Below, in pieces: positions 17,315-25,732 of a stretch of DNA of 64,000 nucleotides. The translations under genes and the position numbers were made by a program. How positions within the stretch are numbered: position 1 is the stretch's first letter; every line of letters begins with the position of its first letter. The notes under the pieces are model-generated. The model searched no databases. It worked only from the letters and a program-made list of their open reading frames with translations, and had not been told where the DNA came from. The stretch is from Rhizobiales bacterium 63-22 (GTDB lineage Bacteria > Pseudomonadota > Alphaproteobacteria > Rhizobiales > Rhizobiaceae): assembly GCA_001898995.1 (NCBI GenBank), contig MKVZ01000019.1, positions 168,084 to 232,083 on the forward strand. The letters are read 5' to 3'.

Positions 17315-18258
17315 AATATCTTCCCGCCATTCTCGCCGTCGCCGCAGCCGTCGTGGCGCTGTTCGCACCCCTTTTCGCCTCGCCGATCGTGATGCAGCTC
17401 ATGTTCGACGCGCTCATCATCGCCACGCTGGCGCAGGGCTGGAACATCATCGGCGGCTTCACCGGCTATCCTTCCTTCGGCAATTCCGTCTTCTACGGAC
17501 TGGGCGCCTACGGTGCCGGCATCGCCATGGTGCAGTTCGGCCTGCCGTTCTTCGCGGGCGCGGCCATCGGCATCGTCGCGGCGGTGGTGTTCGCGTTCCT
17601 GATCGGCCTGCCGGTCCTGCGCCTCAAGGGCCATTATTTCGCCATCGCCACGCTGGCGCTGCCGCAGGTGATGGCGGCGATCACCTCCAACGTGCCGATC
17701 GCGGGCCAGAATATCGGCCTCGTGCTGCCGCTGCTCAACAACGACACCTTCTTCTACGAATCGGCGCTGATCCTGCTCATCGTCGCCACCTGCACGGTGG
17801 CGCTGCTGACCCGCTCGCGCTTCGGCTTCGGCCTGATCGCCATCCGCGAGAACGAGGAGGGCGCGGCGGCGATGGGCATCAACACCACGCTGTTCAAGAT
17901 ACTGGCCTTCATGCTCAGCAGCGCCTTCTGCGCCATGGCCGGCGCGCTGCAAGCCTACAAGATCACCTTCCTCGACCCGGAAGCGGCTTACCAGATACAG
18001 CTCAACGTGCAGATGATCATCATGGCCGTGTTCGGCGGCGCGGGCACCATCTTCGGCCCGGTCTTCGGCGCGCTGTTCCTGCAATGGGTGTCCAACTGGC
18101 TTTCGACCGCCTATACGGACGTGGCGGGCATGTTCTTCGGCGTGGTCGTCGTGGTGGCCGTGGTGCTGATGCCGCAGGGCCTCGCCCATGTGGTGCGCAA
18201 CCTTCCCCGGCAGGGCTGGCGCTATTTCATCAACAATGTGAAGGCGACCAGGCTATGA
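17311..18258 (+). CDS. Branched-chain-type ABC transporter permease LivM
   Basis: 315 residues, about nine membrane helices. LivM signatures are GWNIIGGFTGYPSFGNSVFY, LRLKGHYFAIATLALPQV, and the EAA-like loop IRENEEGAAAMGINTTLFK. It pairs with LivH to form the channel. ATGA overlaps link it to livH upstream and livG downstream (18255-18258). A basic C-terminal tail follows the last helix. Confidence 0.95.
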   Translation: MKYLPAILAVAAAVVALFAPLFASPIVMQLMFDALIIATLAQGWNIIGGFTGYPSFGNSVFYGLGAYGAGIAMVQFGLPFFAGAAIGIVAAVVFAFLIGLPVLRLKGHYFAIATLALPQVMAAITSNVPIAGQNIGLVLPLLNNDTFFYESALILLIVATCTVALLTRSRFGFGLIAIRENEEGAAAMGINTTLFKILAFMLSSAFCAMAGALQAYKITFLDPEAAYQIQLNVQMIIMAVFGGAGTIFGPVFGALFLQWVSNWLSTAYTDVAGMFFGVVVVVAVVLMPQGLAHVVRNLPRQGWRYFINNVKATRL

Positions 18259-18989
18259 CCGCCTTGCTGGAAGTCAAGAACCTCACCAAGCGCTTTGGCG
18301 GCCTCACGGCTGTCAACAATGTCTCCTTCACCCTGAACAAGGGTGAAATCCTCGGCTTTATCGGGCCGAACGGCGCGGGCAAGACCACGGTGGTCAGCCT
18401 CGTCAGCGGTTCGATCTATCCGTCGTCGGGCGAGATTTACTTCAAGGACCAGCGCATCGACGACATGCCGATGTACAAGCGCGCCCATATGGGGATCGGC
18501 CGCACCTTCCAGATCATGAAGCCCTTTCCCGGCCTGTCGGTTCTGGACAATGTGGCGGTCGGGGCCATGTTCGGCCGCAAGGAGGCGCATCACGGCCTTG
18601 CCGCCGCGCGCGAGCGGGCGCGTGCCGATCTGGAATTCGTCGGGCTGGGCAACGCCGTCGACAAGCGTGCCGAGGAACTGGGCGGCCCGGACCGCAAGCG
18701 GCTGGAACTGGCCAAGGCGCTCGCCATGCAGCCCGATCTTCTCCTCTGCGACGAGGTCATGGCCGGGCTCAATCTGGTCGAGATCGAGGAAGTGATCGAG
18801 GTCATCCGCAAGGTCCGCGATTCCGGCGTCACCGTTCTGGTGATCGAGCATGTGATGAAGGCGATCAAGAGCCTGTCCGACCGCGTGATGGTGCTGCACC
18901 ATGGCGAGAAGATCGCCGAGGGCAGCACGGACGAGGTTCTGTCCAATCCGGTCGTGGTCGAAGCCTATCTTGGGAAGAAAAGAGCATGA
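18255..18989 (+). CDS. Branched-chain-type ABC transporter ATP-binding protein LivG, variant signature
   Basis: 244-residue ATPase. Walker A GPNGAGKTT at residues 37-45, Walker B LLLCDEVMAGL around 162-171 and H-loop VIEHVMKAI. The canonical LSGGQ signature is replaced by LGGPDRKRLELAKAL (about 142-156). The bulky LivG insertion (KRAHMGIGRTFQIMKPFPGL) is present. Start overlaps livM and stop overlaps livF by 4 nt. Altered signatures are known in the LivG branch, so the protein is probably active, but LGGPD is unusual. Confidence 0.92.
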   Translation: MTALLEVKNLTKRFGGLTAVNNVSFTLNKGEILGFIGPNGAGKTTVVSLVSGSIYPSSGEIYFKDQRIDDMPMYKRAHMGIGRTFQIMKPFPGLSVLDNVAVGAMFGRKEAHHGLAAARERARADLEFVGLGNAVDKRAEELGGPDRKRLELAKALAMQPDLLLCDEVMAGLNLVEIEEVIEVIRKVRDSGVTVLVIEHVMKAIKSLSDRVMVLHHGEKIAEGSTDEVLSNPVVVEAYLGKKRA

Positions 18990-19714
18990 GTTCCGCGGAC
19001 GACAAGATCATTCTCGACGTACGCAATCTCTCCGCCGGCTATGGCGAACTGCCGGTCATCCGCGATATCAACCTGCATGTGCGGGAGGCGGAGATCGTGG
19101 CGCTGGTCGGCAGCAACGGCGCCGGCAAGACCACGTTCCTGCGCGCGCTTTCGCGCCTGATCCGCTCCGAGGGCCGCATCGAGTTCCGCGGCGAGGACGT
19201 TTCGGGGGCGACGGCGGATCATGTGTTCCGGCGTGGGCTGGTGCATATTCCCGAAGGACGGCAGCTTTTCGACCGCATGTCGGTCGAGGAGAACCTGTTG
19301 ATGGGGGCCTATCGCAGCAATGACAAGGCCCGCACGAAGGCCGATCTCGAAAAGGTCTATGGGCTTTTTCCGCGCCTTGCCGAAAGGCGCAGGCAGTTCG
19401 CGGGCTCCATGTCGGGCGGCGAGCAGCAGATGTGCGCCATGGGCCGCGCGCTGATGGCCGATCCGGTGCTTCTGCTGGTGGACGAGATGAGCCTCGGCCT
19501 TGCGCCGGTGGTGGTCGACCAGCTTATGGCTATCCTGCACGATATCCGAAAAATGGAACAGGTGACGGTGCTGCTGGTCGAGCAGGACATTCATCTGGCG
19601 CTCGACGGCGCGGATCGCGGCTATGTGATGGAAACCGGAACCTTCACGCTGGAAGGCAGGGCGCGCGACCTCATCGACGACGAACGGGTGCAAAAAGCCT
19701 ATCTGGGGCTTTAA
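18986..19714 (+). CDS. Branched-chain-type ABC transporter ATP-binding protein LivF
   Basis: 242-residue ATPase with canonical motifs: Walker A GSNGAGKTT, LivF-specific HIPEGRQLFDRMSVEENLLMG (read as IPEGRQLFDRMSVEENL), signature MSGGEQQMCAMGRAL, Walker B LLLVDEMSLGLAP and H-loop VEQD. It works as a heterodimer with the LivG-type subunit. Last gene of the importer operon. Confidence 0.95.
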   Translation: MSSADDKIILDVRNLSAGYGELPVIRDINLHVREAEIVALVGSNGAGKTTFLRALSRLIRSEGRIEFRGEDVSGATADHVFRRGLVHIPEGRQLFDRMSVEENLLMGAYRSNDKARTKADLEKVYGLFPRLAERRRQFAGSMSGGEQQMCAMGRALMADPVLLLVDEMSLGLAPVVVDQLMAILHDIRKMEQVTVLLVEQDIHLALDGADRGYVMETGTFTLEGRARDLIDDERVQKAYLGL

Positions 19715-19750
19715 GCGGCTTTTTTACGGAATCGGCGGAACTTCTCCGGT

Positions 19751-19776
19751 AACGCCCGGCCATGCGGCCGGGCGTT
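19751..19776. terminator. Hairpin between the convergent liv and emr operons
   Basis: Perfect 11-bp stem AACGCCCGGCC (19751-19761) / GGCCGGGCGTT (19766-19776) with loop ATGC. No good T-run follows on either strand, so it may be a weak terminator. Confidence 0.6.
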
Positions 19777-19782
19777 GCTCGA

Positions 19783-21330
19783 TTATTCCATCGCGATGGT
19801 ATGGTCCACTTCCTGCGCAGCCTGCGGCTTGCGCAGCAGGATCACCAGCGGCATGGCGATAAGCGACATGATCATCAGGAGCTTGAAATCGTCGATATAG
19901 GCGATAACCGTCGCCTGCTTGGTGATCACGCTGTCAAGCAGCGCGCGCCCGGCCGCGGTGTACGGGCTCAGATAATGCGCGACGACGGGCGCGTCGAAAT
20001 TGCGGTTGAACGGCGTCACATAGGCGGCGATATTCGCGTGGTTGACCTGCGTGTTCTCCGTCAGCAGCGCCGACACCACCGATATGCCGACGCTCGACCC
20101 GATGTTGCGCGAAAGGTTGTAGAGCCCCGTGCCGTCGCCGCGCATCTGCGCGGGCAGGGTGGAAAAGGCGACGGTGGTGAGCGGCACGAAGAGGAAACCC
20201 AGCCCCGCGCCCTGCACGAAGCCGACGCTGACGATGGTCCATTGCGACACGTCGGCGGTCCAGCCCGTCATCTCGTACATGGAGACCGCCGTCAGGCCGA
20301 GGCCCATCAGCAGCAGCCAGCGCGTATCGACGCGGCCGATCATCTTGCCGACCACGAACATGCAGGCCATGGTGCCGACACCGCGCGGTCCCATCACGAT
20401 ACCGGCCGTGGTGACGGGATAGCCCATCAGCGTTTGCAGATAGGGTGTCATCAGTGCCAGCGATGCCAGATAGGTGACGCCGACGATGAAGATGAACAGC
20501 AGGCTGACCGCGAAATTGCGGTCGAGAAACAGTTGCGGCTTGACGAAGGAATTTTGCGCCGTGAACGTGTGCACGAGCAGCAGATAGAATGTCGACGCGC
20601 AGACGATGGCCTCGATCATGATCTCACCGGACGAGAACCAGTCGAGCTGCTCGCCCCGGTCTAGAAAGAGCTGCAACGACGCGATCACGATGCTGAGCAG
20701 GCCGAAGCCGGTCCAGTCCAGCTTCGCCGACAGGTCGATCTTGGTTTCGGTGACGAACACCGTGATGCCGCCGAAGGCCAGCAGGCCGATCGGAACGTTG
20801 ATGTAGAACACCCAGCGCCAGCTCATGTGATCCGTCAGCCAGCCGCCGATCACGGGGCCGAGCACCGGGCCGACCATCACCGAAACGCCGAACAGCGCCA
20901 TGGCAGAACCGCGTTCCTCCAGCGAGTAGATGTCGAGCAATATGCCCTGCGACAGCGGCACCAGCGCCGCGCCGAAGAAGCCCTGAAGGAGGCGGAAACC
21001 GACGATCTCGTTCAGCGACTGGGCGAGGCCGCACAGAACGGAAGCGGTCACGAAGCCGGCGATGGCGGCAAGCAGCACGCGCTTGCGGCCGAACTTCGCC
21101 GCGAGGAAGCCAGACGGCGGCGTCATGATCGCCGCCGCCACGATATAGGAGGTCAGCACCCAGTTGATCTGGTCGGCGCTCGCGGAGACGCTGCCCTGGA
21201 TATAGGGCAGCGCGACATTGGCGATGGTGGTGTCCAGCGCCTGCATGATGACGGAGAGGATGACGCAGGCCGTGATCGCACCGCGATTGGCGATGACAGG
21301 CATGCCGGATGCGGCAGCGGCGCTACTCAT
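19783..21330 (-). CDS. DHA2 family MFS efflux transporter EmrB-like
   Basis: 515-residue, 14-helix drug exporter. The DHA2 motif MQALDTTIANVALPYIQGS is in the first helix, followed by GFLAAKFGRKRVL and the motif GPVLGPVIGGWLTDHMSWRW (20 residues). It belongs to the EmrB group that exports hydrophobic toxins together with an HlyD-type adaptor, here encoded just upstream. The start (21330) follows a duplicated 14-bp segment (21331-21344 and 21345-21358 on the plus strand, one mismatch), each copy carrying a possible ribosome site AGGGA. Confidence 0.93.
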   Translation of the reverse strand: MSSAAAASGMPVIANRGAITACVILSVIMQALDTTIANVALPYIQGSVSASADQINWVLTSYIVAAAIMTPPSGFLAAKFGRKRVLLAAIAGFVTASVLCGLAQSLNEIVGFRLLQGFFGAALVPLSQGILLDIYSLEERGSAMALFGVSVMVGPVLGPVIGGWLTDHMSWRWVFYINVPIGLLAFGGITVFVTETKIDLSAKLDWTGFGLLSIVIASLQLFLDRGEQLDWFSSGEIMIEAIVCASTFYLLLVHTFTAQNSFVKPQLFLDRNFAVSLLFIFIVGVTYLASLALMTPYLQTLMGYPVTTAGIVMGPRGVGTMACMFVVGKMIGRVDTRWLLLMGLGLTAVSMYEMTGWTADVSQWTIVSVGFVQGAGLGFLFVPLTTVAFSTLPAQMRGDGTGLYNLSRNIGSSVGISVVSALLTENTQVNHANIAAYVTPFNRNFDAPVVAHYLSPYTAAGRALLDSVITKQATVIAYIDDFKLLMIMSLIAMPLVILLRKPQAAQEVDHTIAME

Positions 21331-21360
21331 GGTCCCTGCTCACGGGTCCCTGTTCACGGA

Positions 21361-22572
21361 TCATTGCTTGTGGGCTCCGCCGAAAAGATCGGTGATGAAG
21401 CTCGGCAGGCCGCGCGCCTTGCCGGTATCCACCTCGACGTCGGCGCTCATGCCGACGCGCAGCGGCGGCTTGCCGGCAATGTCGGTGATGTCGATGCGCA
21501 TGGGGATGCGCTGCACCACCTTGACCCAGTTGCCGGTGGTGTTCTGCGCCGGCAGCAGCGAGAAGCTGGCGCCGGAAGCCGGGCTGATGCTGGCGACCAC
21601 GCCCTTCCACTCCACGCCCGGATAGGTGTCGACCGAAACGGTCGCCTTCTGTCCGGGGCGGATATTGGTGAGTTCCGTTTCCTTGGGATTGGCGGCAATC
21701 CAGACATGCTCCGACGAAACGAGGGAGAAAGCCTGCGTCGAGGCCGCCAGATAGGAGCCGACCTGCAACGAATCCACATTGGTGACGATGCCGTTGAAGG
21801 GCGCGCGCACGACCGAATCGTCGAGCTGGCGCTGCGCGTCGTCCACCTTGGCCTTGGCTTCCAGATAGAGCGGGTTCTGCTCAAGGGGCTGGTCCGCATT
21901 GCCGCCGAGCTGGGCCAGCGCGGACTGCGCCTGCGCCTTGGCGACCAACACTTTCTGGCGCGCGGTGATGAGATCGTTCTGGGCCTGATCGAAAGTGGCG
22001 CGCGACGACGTGCTGGTGGCGACCAGATCCTGCTGCCGCTTGAAAGCGGCCTCGTAATAGGGCAGCACGGCCTGAGCCTGCGCGATCTCGACCAGCGACT
22101 GCTGATAGCTCGCCTTCAGGGCCAGAATCTGGTTGCGCACCTGGCCGAGATTGGCCTGGGCGCCTTGCAGCGCGATGCGGAAGGCGTCGGGCTTCAGGCG
22201 GAACAGGACCTGTCCGGCTTTCACCATCTCGTTGTCATGCACCTCGACGGAAGCCACCAGCCCCGAAACGTCGGTGGAAACGCCGAGCATATCCGCCTGA
22301 ACATAGGCGTTGTCGGTGGAGACATAGCGCCCGCCGGTGACATAGAACCAGCCGCCGGCGACAAGCGCGACCGGCAAAAGGGCGAAAAGCAGGCGGCGGC
22401 GACGGTTTCTGCGGCGGTCGGCAACGTCCGCGACACTGGCGACAGCCGGTTGCGGCGCCGCTTCTTTCGGATCCGCCGGTGCGTCGGGGGCTTCGGTGCG
22501 ATTGTCTTCGCGCGCTTCGGCTTCATCCCGGCCGGCAGCAGGATGCTTCACGATATTCGATGAGTTGGTCAT
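21361..22572 (-). CDS. HlyD/EmrA-type membrane fusion protein
   Basis: 403 residues. One membrane helix near residues 63-80 (LLFALLPVALVAGGWFYV) follows a cytoplasmic N-terminus. Then come a lipoyl half motif (YVSTDNAYVQADMLGVS), a long alpha-helical hairpin (about 130-235), and the second lipoyl/beta-barrel part (RAPFNGIVTNVDSLQVGSYL, 20 residues). It bridges the EmrB-like pump to an outer-membrane TolC. The ATG overlaps the marR stop (22569-22572). Confidence 0.93.
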   Translation of the reverse strand: MTNSSNIVKHPAAGRDEAEAREDNRTEAPDAPADPKEAAPQPAVASVADVADRRRNRRRRLLFALLPVALVAGGWFYVTGGRYVSTDNAYVQADMLGVSTDVSGLVASVEVHDNEMVKAGQVLFRLKPDAFRIALQGAQANLGQVRNQILALKASYQQSLVEIAQAQAVLPYYEAAFKRQQDLVATSTSSRATFDQAQNDLITARQKVLVAKAQAQSALAQLGGNADQPLEQNPLYLEAKAKVDDAQRQLDDSVVRAPFNGIVTNVDSLQVGSYLAASTQAFSLVSSEHVWIAANPKETELTNIRPGQKATVSVDTYPGVEWKGVVASISPASGASFSLLPAQNTTGNWVKVVQRIPMRIDITDIAGKPPLRVGMSADVEVDTGKARGLPSFITDLFGGAHKQ

Positions 22573-23030
22573 GATTCAAGGTCTTCGTCGGAGATGGGAG
22601 TCCGGCAAGCGAGGGCCAGATTCTCCTTCATGGAAAGAAGTGTGCGGATCAGGCGTTCCTGCTCCTTGTCGGGGACGCCTTTCAATGCTTCGGCGCGGGT
22701 CAATGCCCCGATCGCCCGCATCTTTTCGAGAAGCGGCACCGCCGCCTCGCGGATGTAGATCAGGTGGGCGCGCCTGTCGGTCGGGTGCGGACGTCTTTCA
22801 ACGAGCTCCTGCTCGACCAGCTTGTCGAGAATGCGCGTGAGGGTGATCGCCTCCACTTCCAGCAAATCGGCGAGATCGCGCTGTTTGATGCCGTCATTGT
22901 TGGATAGATAGGCGAGGGTCTGCCATTGCGCGCGCGTCATCCCGGCCACCCGCGCGCGCTGTTCAAAGCGCTTGCGCAGCAGCCGCGCGACATCGTGCAG
23001 CAAGAAACCGAGTATACGCGTATCCGTCAT
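22569..23030 (-). CDS. MarR family transcriptional regulator of the emr operon
   Basis: 153-residue winged-helix regulator. The MarR core is visible: MTRAQWQTLAYLSNNDGIKQ, the recognition region LADLLEVEAITLTRILDKL and the wing with VERRPHPTDRRAHLIYI. As the first gene of a marR-emrA-emrB operon it is probably a ligand-responsive autorepressor. A perfect palindrome lies 28 bp upstream of its start (see 23058-23074). Confidence 0.92.
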   Translation of the reverse strand: MTDTRILGFLLHDVARLLRKRFEQRARVAGMTRAQWQTLAYLSNNDGIKQRDLADLLEVEAITLTRILDKLVEQELVERRPHPTDRRAHLIYIREAAVPLLEKMRAIGALTRAEALKGVPDKEQERLIRTLLSMKENLALACRTPISDEDLES

Positions 23031-23378
23031 ATTTTGGGAGGAACCAACTTCATAAGCTTCCTTACTTTAAGGAAATATATGAAATTGCTTTGATCGGCAA
23101 CTAACGTTTGCGCGAGCAGGCGGCATTAAAGGGCTGAAACGCCCATGATCACGATCTGTTGAAAAGAAATGGACATTTGCGGTCCAGCGTTTAGGGTGAT
23201 CCCGAAAACGACGACAAGCATGTCGCGCAAAAGTGCGCAGCGTCTCCGCAGGGAAATCAGTCCACCGGACTGATTTCCGATCCCGCTCCGATGCGATAAC
23301 GACATGCGCAAAAACAAGGATTTAAAGCGCAGGAAGCGATCGACAAGCTCGCGACGCGCTTTAAAGGGGGAGGAGCCT
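23031..23378. repeat. Intergenic palindromic repeat region (RIME/Bru-RS-like)
   Basis: About 348 bp without a gene. After the MarR operator it holds nested inverted repeats. One is a perfect 12-bp pair, GGAAATCAGTCC (23252-23263) / GGACTGATTTCC (23267-23278). Another is TTTAAAGCGC (23321-23330) / GCGCTTTAAA (23356-23365). Between and around them lie CATGTCG/CGACATG and GCGCAAAA segments. The layout resembles the short palindromic intergenic repeats of rhizobia and Brucella, but membership in a named family needs a database match. It ends directly at the ribosome site of the next gene. Confidence 0.5.
23058..23074. promoter_or_regulatory. Candidate MarR operator
   Basis: Perfect inverted repeat TTCCTTA-ctt-TAAGGAA, 28 bp upstream of the marR start. 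Size and AT-rich composition fit MarR operators, and position fits autoregulation of marR-emrA-emrB. Confidence 0.65.
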
Positions 23379-24740
23379 GTGTCCGGCGATTTCAGTGCCA
23401 TGCCTGTCGATTCGGATATTCGCGCCCGCGTCATGCGCAAGGTGGCGTGGCGGCTGTCGCCCTTTCTGGGCCTGCTTTATTTCGTCAACTATCTCGACCG
23501 CACCAATATCGGCTTTGCCGGGCCGCACGGCATGAATGCCGATCTGGGGCTGGACAAGGCCGCCTTCGGCCTTGCCTCCGGCATATTCTTCATCGGTTAC
23601 CTGCTTCTGGAAGTGCCGAGCAACCTCGCCCTGCACAAGATCGGTGCGCGGCGCTGGATCGCGCGCATCCTGATAAGCTGGGGCATCATCGCCGCGGCCA
23701 TGGCCTTCGTGCCCAATGCCGGCACGCTCTATGCGCTGCGCTTCCTGCTGGGCATAGCGGAGGCCGGGTTCTTCCCCGGAATCATTCTTTACCTCACCTT
23801 CTGGTTCCCCAAGCGGGAACGGGCGCGGGCGGTGGCGCTGTTCATGGTGGCGGTGCCGCTTTCCTCCGTCTTCGGCGCGCCGCTTTCGGCATGGCTCATC
23901 GATATCGGTCATGGCACGCTGTTCCACCTCGACGGCTGGCGCTTCATGTTCCTCATACAGGGCCTGCCGGCGGTGGTGCTCGGCATATGCTGCTGGTTCT
24001 ATCTCACCGACCGGCCGAAGGACGCGCGATGGCTGGAGCCGGACGAGCGCGACTGGTTGCAGAACGAGATGGACACGGAGCAGGCCGAAACCGGGCGGCG
24101 CTATCACTATCCGCTGCGCAAGGCGCTGACCGAGCCGCGCATACTGGCGCTGGCCTTCGTCTATTTCGGCATCGTCTACGGCCTCTATGCGGTGGGCTTC
24201 TTCCTGCCGACGATCATCGCCGGCTTTCAGCAGACCTTCAACACCAGCTATTCGGTGCTGGAACAGGGCTTCATCGTGGCGATTCCTTACGTTTTCGGGG
24301 CGGTCGCCATGTATTTCTGGGCGCAGCACGGCGATCGCACGCGCGAGCGGGTGTGGCATGTGGCGCTGCCGGCCATCATCGGCGGCATCGCCATTCCGGT
24401 CGCGCTCTACCTGCAATCGCCCTTCGCCACGATGATCGCGGTGACGATCTGCACCATGGGCATCTGCTCGGCGCTGCCGACCTTCTGGCCGCTTCCGACC
24501 ATGTTCCTGACCGGTGCGGCGGCGGCGGGCGGCATCGCGCTGATCAACGCGCTCGGCAATCTCGCCGGCTTCGTCGGCCCCTATGTCACGGGCTGGCTGA
24601 CCGATCTCACCGGCTCGCCCAAGGCGGGCCTGTGGCTGGTGGGTGCCTTCATGGTGGCGGGAGGGCTGACGGCGCTGGCGCTGAAAGCCGCGCCGCAACC
24701 CGACGACGCGCGGGCCATCGAGACCGATACGGTGCGGTAA
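23379..24740 (+). CDS. MFS transporter, anion:cation symporter (ACS) family
   Basis: About 453 residues, 12 membrane helices. ACS signatures: RLSPFLGLLYFVNYLDRTNI at the N-terminus, EVPSNLALHKIGARRWIARI (20 residues) and GIAEAGFFPGIILYLTFWF. Members import organic anions such as sugar acids, tartrate or phthalate. A GTG start at 23379 is favoured because GGGGGAGGAG lies just upstream; an ATG at 23400 (MPVDSDIR) is the alternative and has no ribosome site. It stands alone, with a terminator after it. Confidence 0.85.
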   Translation: MSGDFSAMPVDSDIRARVMRKVAWRLSPFLGLLYFVNYLDRTNIGFAGPHGMNADLGLDKAAFGLASGIFFIGYLLLEVPSNLALHKIGARRWIARILISWGIIAAAMAFVPNAGTLYALRFLLGIAEAGFFPGIILYLTFWFPKRERARAVALFMVAVPLSSVFGAPLSAWLIDIGHGTLFHLDGWRFMFLIQGLPAVVLGICCWFYLTDRPKDARWLEPDERDWLQNEMDTEQAETGRRYHYPLRKALTEPRILALAFVYFGIVYGLYAVGFFLPTIIAGFQQTFNTSYSVLEQGFIVAIPYVFGAVAMYFWAQHGDRTRERVWHVALPAIIGGIAIPVALYLQSPFATMIAVTICTMGICSALPTFWPLPTMFLTGAAAAGGIALINALGNLAGFVGPYVTGWLTDLTGSPKAGLWLVGAFMVAGGLTALALKAAPQPDDARAIETDTVR

Positions 24741-24753
24741 TGCCGAGAAAAAA

Positions 24754-24777
24754 GCGGCTCCGGTAAACCGGAGCCGC
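24754..24777. terminator. Bidirectional terminator between convergent genes
   Basis: 10-bp stem GCGGCTCCGG (24754-24763) / CCGGAGCCGC (24768-24777) with loop TAAA. An A-run precedes it and T-rich sequence follows, so it may serve both strands. Confidence 0.85.
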
Positions 24778-24806
24778 CGTCGTTTTGTCTCGCGTGAGAG
24801 CTCGCC

Positions 24807-25709
24807 TTATTTCCCGGCGACCTGCTGCTCCATCGCGTCGGTGAGATGGTCCACGTTCCAGCGGAACATCTTCTCGTAGGTCGCGGCCGGGCCATCCGCC
24901 TTGGACAGTGCCTCGACGTAAAGCTCGCCGCCGGCCTTGGCGCCGGTCGCATCGGCGATCTGCTTGACGAGGCGCGGATCGTTGGAATTCTCGAAGAAAT
25001 AGACCTTGACCTTTTCCTTCTTGATCTGGTCGATCAGCTTGGACACGTCGCTGGCCGAGGCCTCGCCTTCCGTGGAGAGGCCGAGCGGGGCGAGGAACTG
25101 CACCTTGTATTCGCGGCCGAAATAGCCGAAGGCGTCATGGCTGGTCAGCACCTTGCGGTCGGCGACCGGAATCGGGTCGATCCGGTCCCTGGCGTATTTG
25201 TCGAGGCCCTGCAGCGTCTTGGTATAGGCGTCGGCGTTGGCCTTGAACTTGACCGCGTCTTCCGGGTCGGCGGCGGCATAGGCCTTCTCGATGTTCTTCA
25301 CCCAGATCTCGACATTGACCGGGCTGTTCCAGACATGCGGATCGGTGACGGTCTTGCCGTCTTCTTCCATCTTGCGCGTGCTGACGCCCGTGGAGGCCAC
25401 GACCGGCTTGCCCGAATAGCCGGAAGCGGAGACGAGGCGGTCGAGCCAGCCTTCCAGACCTTCGCCGCTCACCAAGACCACGTCGGCGGCCTTGAGGTTC
25501 CTGGCATCGTCCGGGGTCGGCTCGTATTCGTGCGGATCGCCGTCCGGCGGCACGATGCTCGTGACTTCGACATTGTCGCCGCCGACCTGCTTGGCGACAT
25601 CGGCGAGCACGGTGAAGCTCGCCACGACCTTGAGCGTCTTGGCGGAGGCCATGCCGGTCAGGGCGATGAGCGCCACGGCGGCGGTGCTGACGAGATACAG
25701 TTTTTTCAT
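24807..25709 (-). CDS. Zinc-type metal ABC transporter, periplasmic binding protein (cluster 9)
   Basis: 300 residues; AGGAG 7 nt before the ATG. Signal peptide to about residue 23 (ALIALTGMASA). Likely metal ligands are His60 (DPHEYEPTPDDAR), His125 (DPHVW), His191 (SHDAFGYFGREY) and Glu266 near GELYVEALSKADGP. A third histidine favours Zn over Mn. The His-rich loop of ZnuA is absent, as in AztC-type proteins. It is the last gene of a small ORF-ATPase-permease-binding protein operon. Confidence 0.88.
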   Translation of the reverse strand: MKKLYLVSTAAVALIALTGMASAKTLKVVASFTVLADVAKQVGGDNVEVTSIVPPDGDPHEYEPTPDDARNLKAADVVLVSGEGLEGWLDRLVSASGYSGKPVVASTGVSTRKMEEDGKTVTDPHVWNSPVNVEIWVKNIEKAYAAADPEDAVKFKANADAYTKTLQGLDKYARDRIDPIPVADRKVLTSHDAFGYFGREYKVQFLAPLGLSTEGEASASDVSKLIDQIKKEKVKVYFFENSNDPRLVKQIADATGAKAGGELYVEALSKADGPAATYEKMFRWNVDHLTDAMEQQVAGK

Positions 25710-25732
25710 CGGATGCTCCTTTGGGGGATGGA

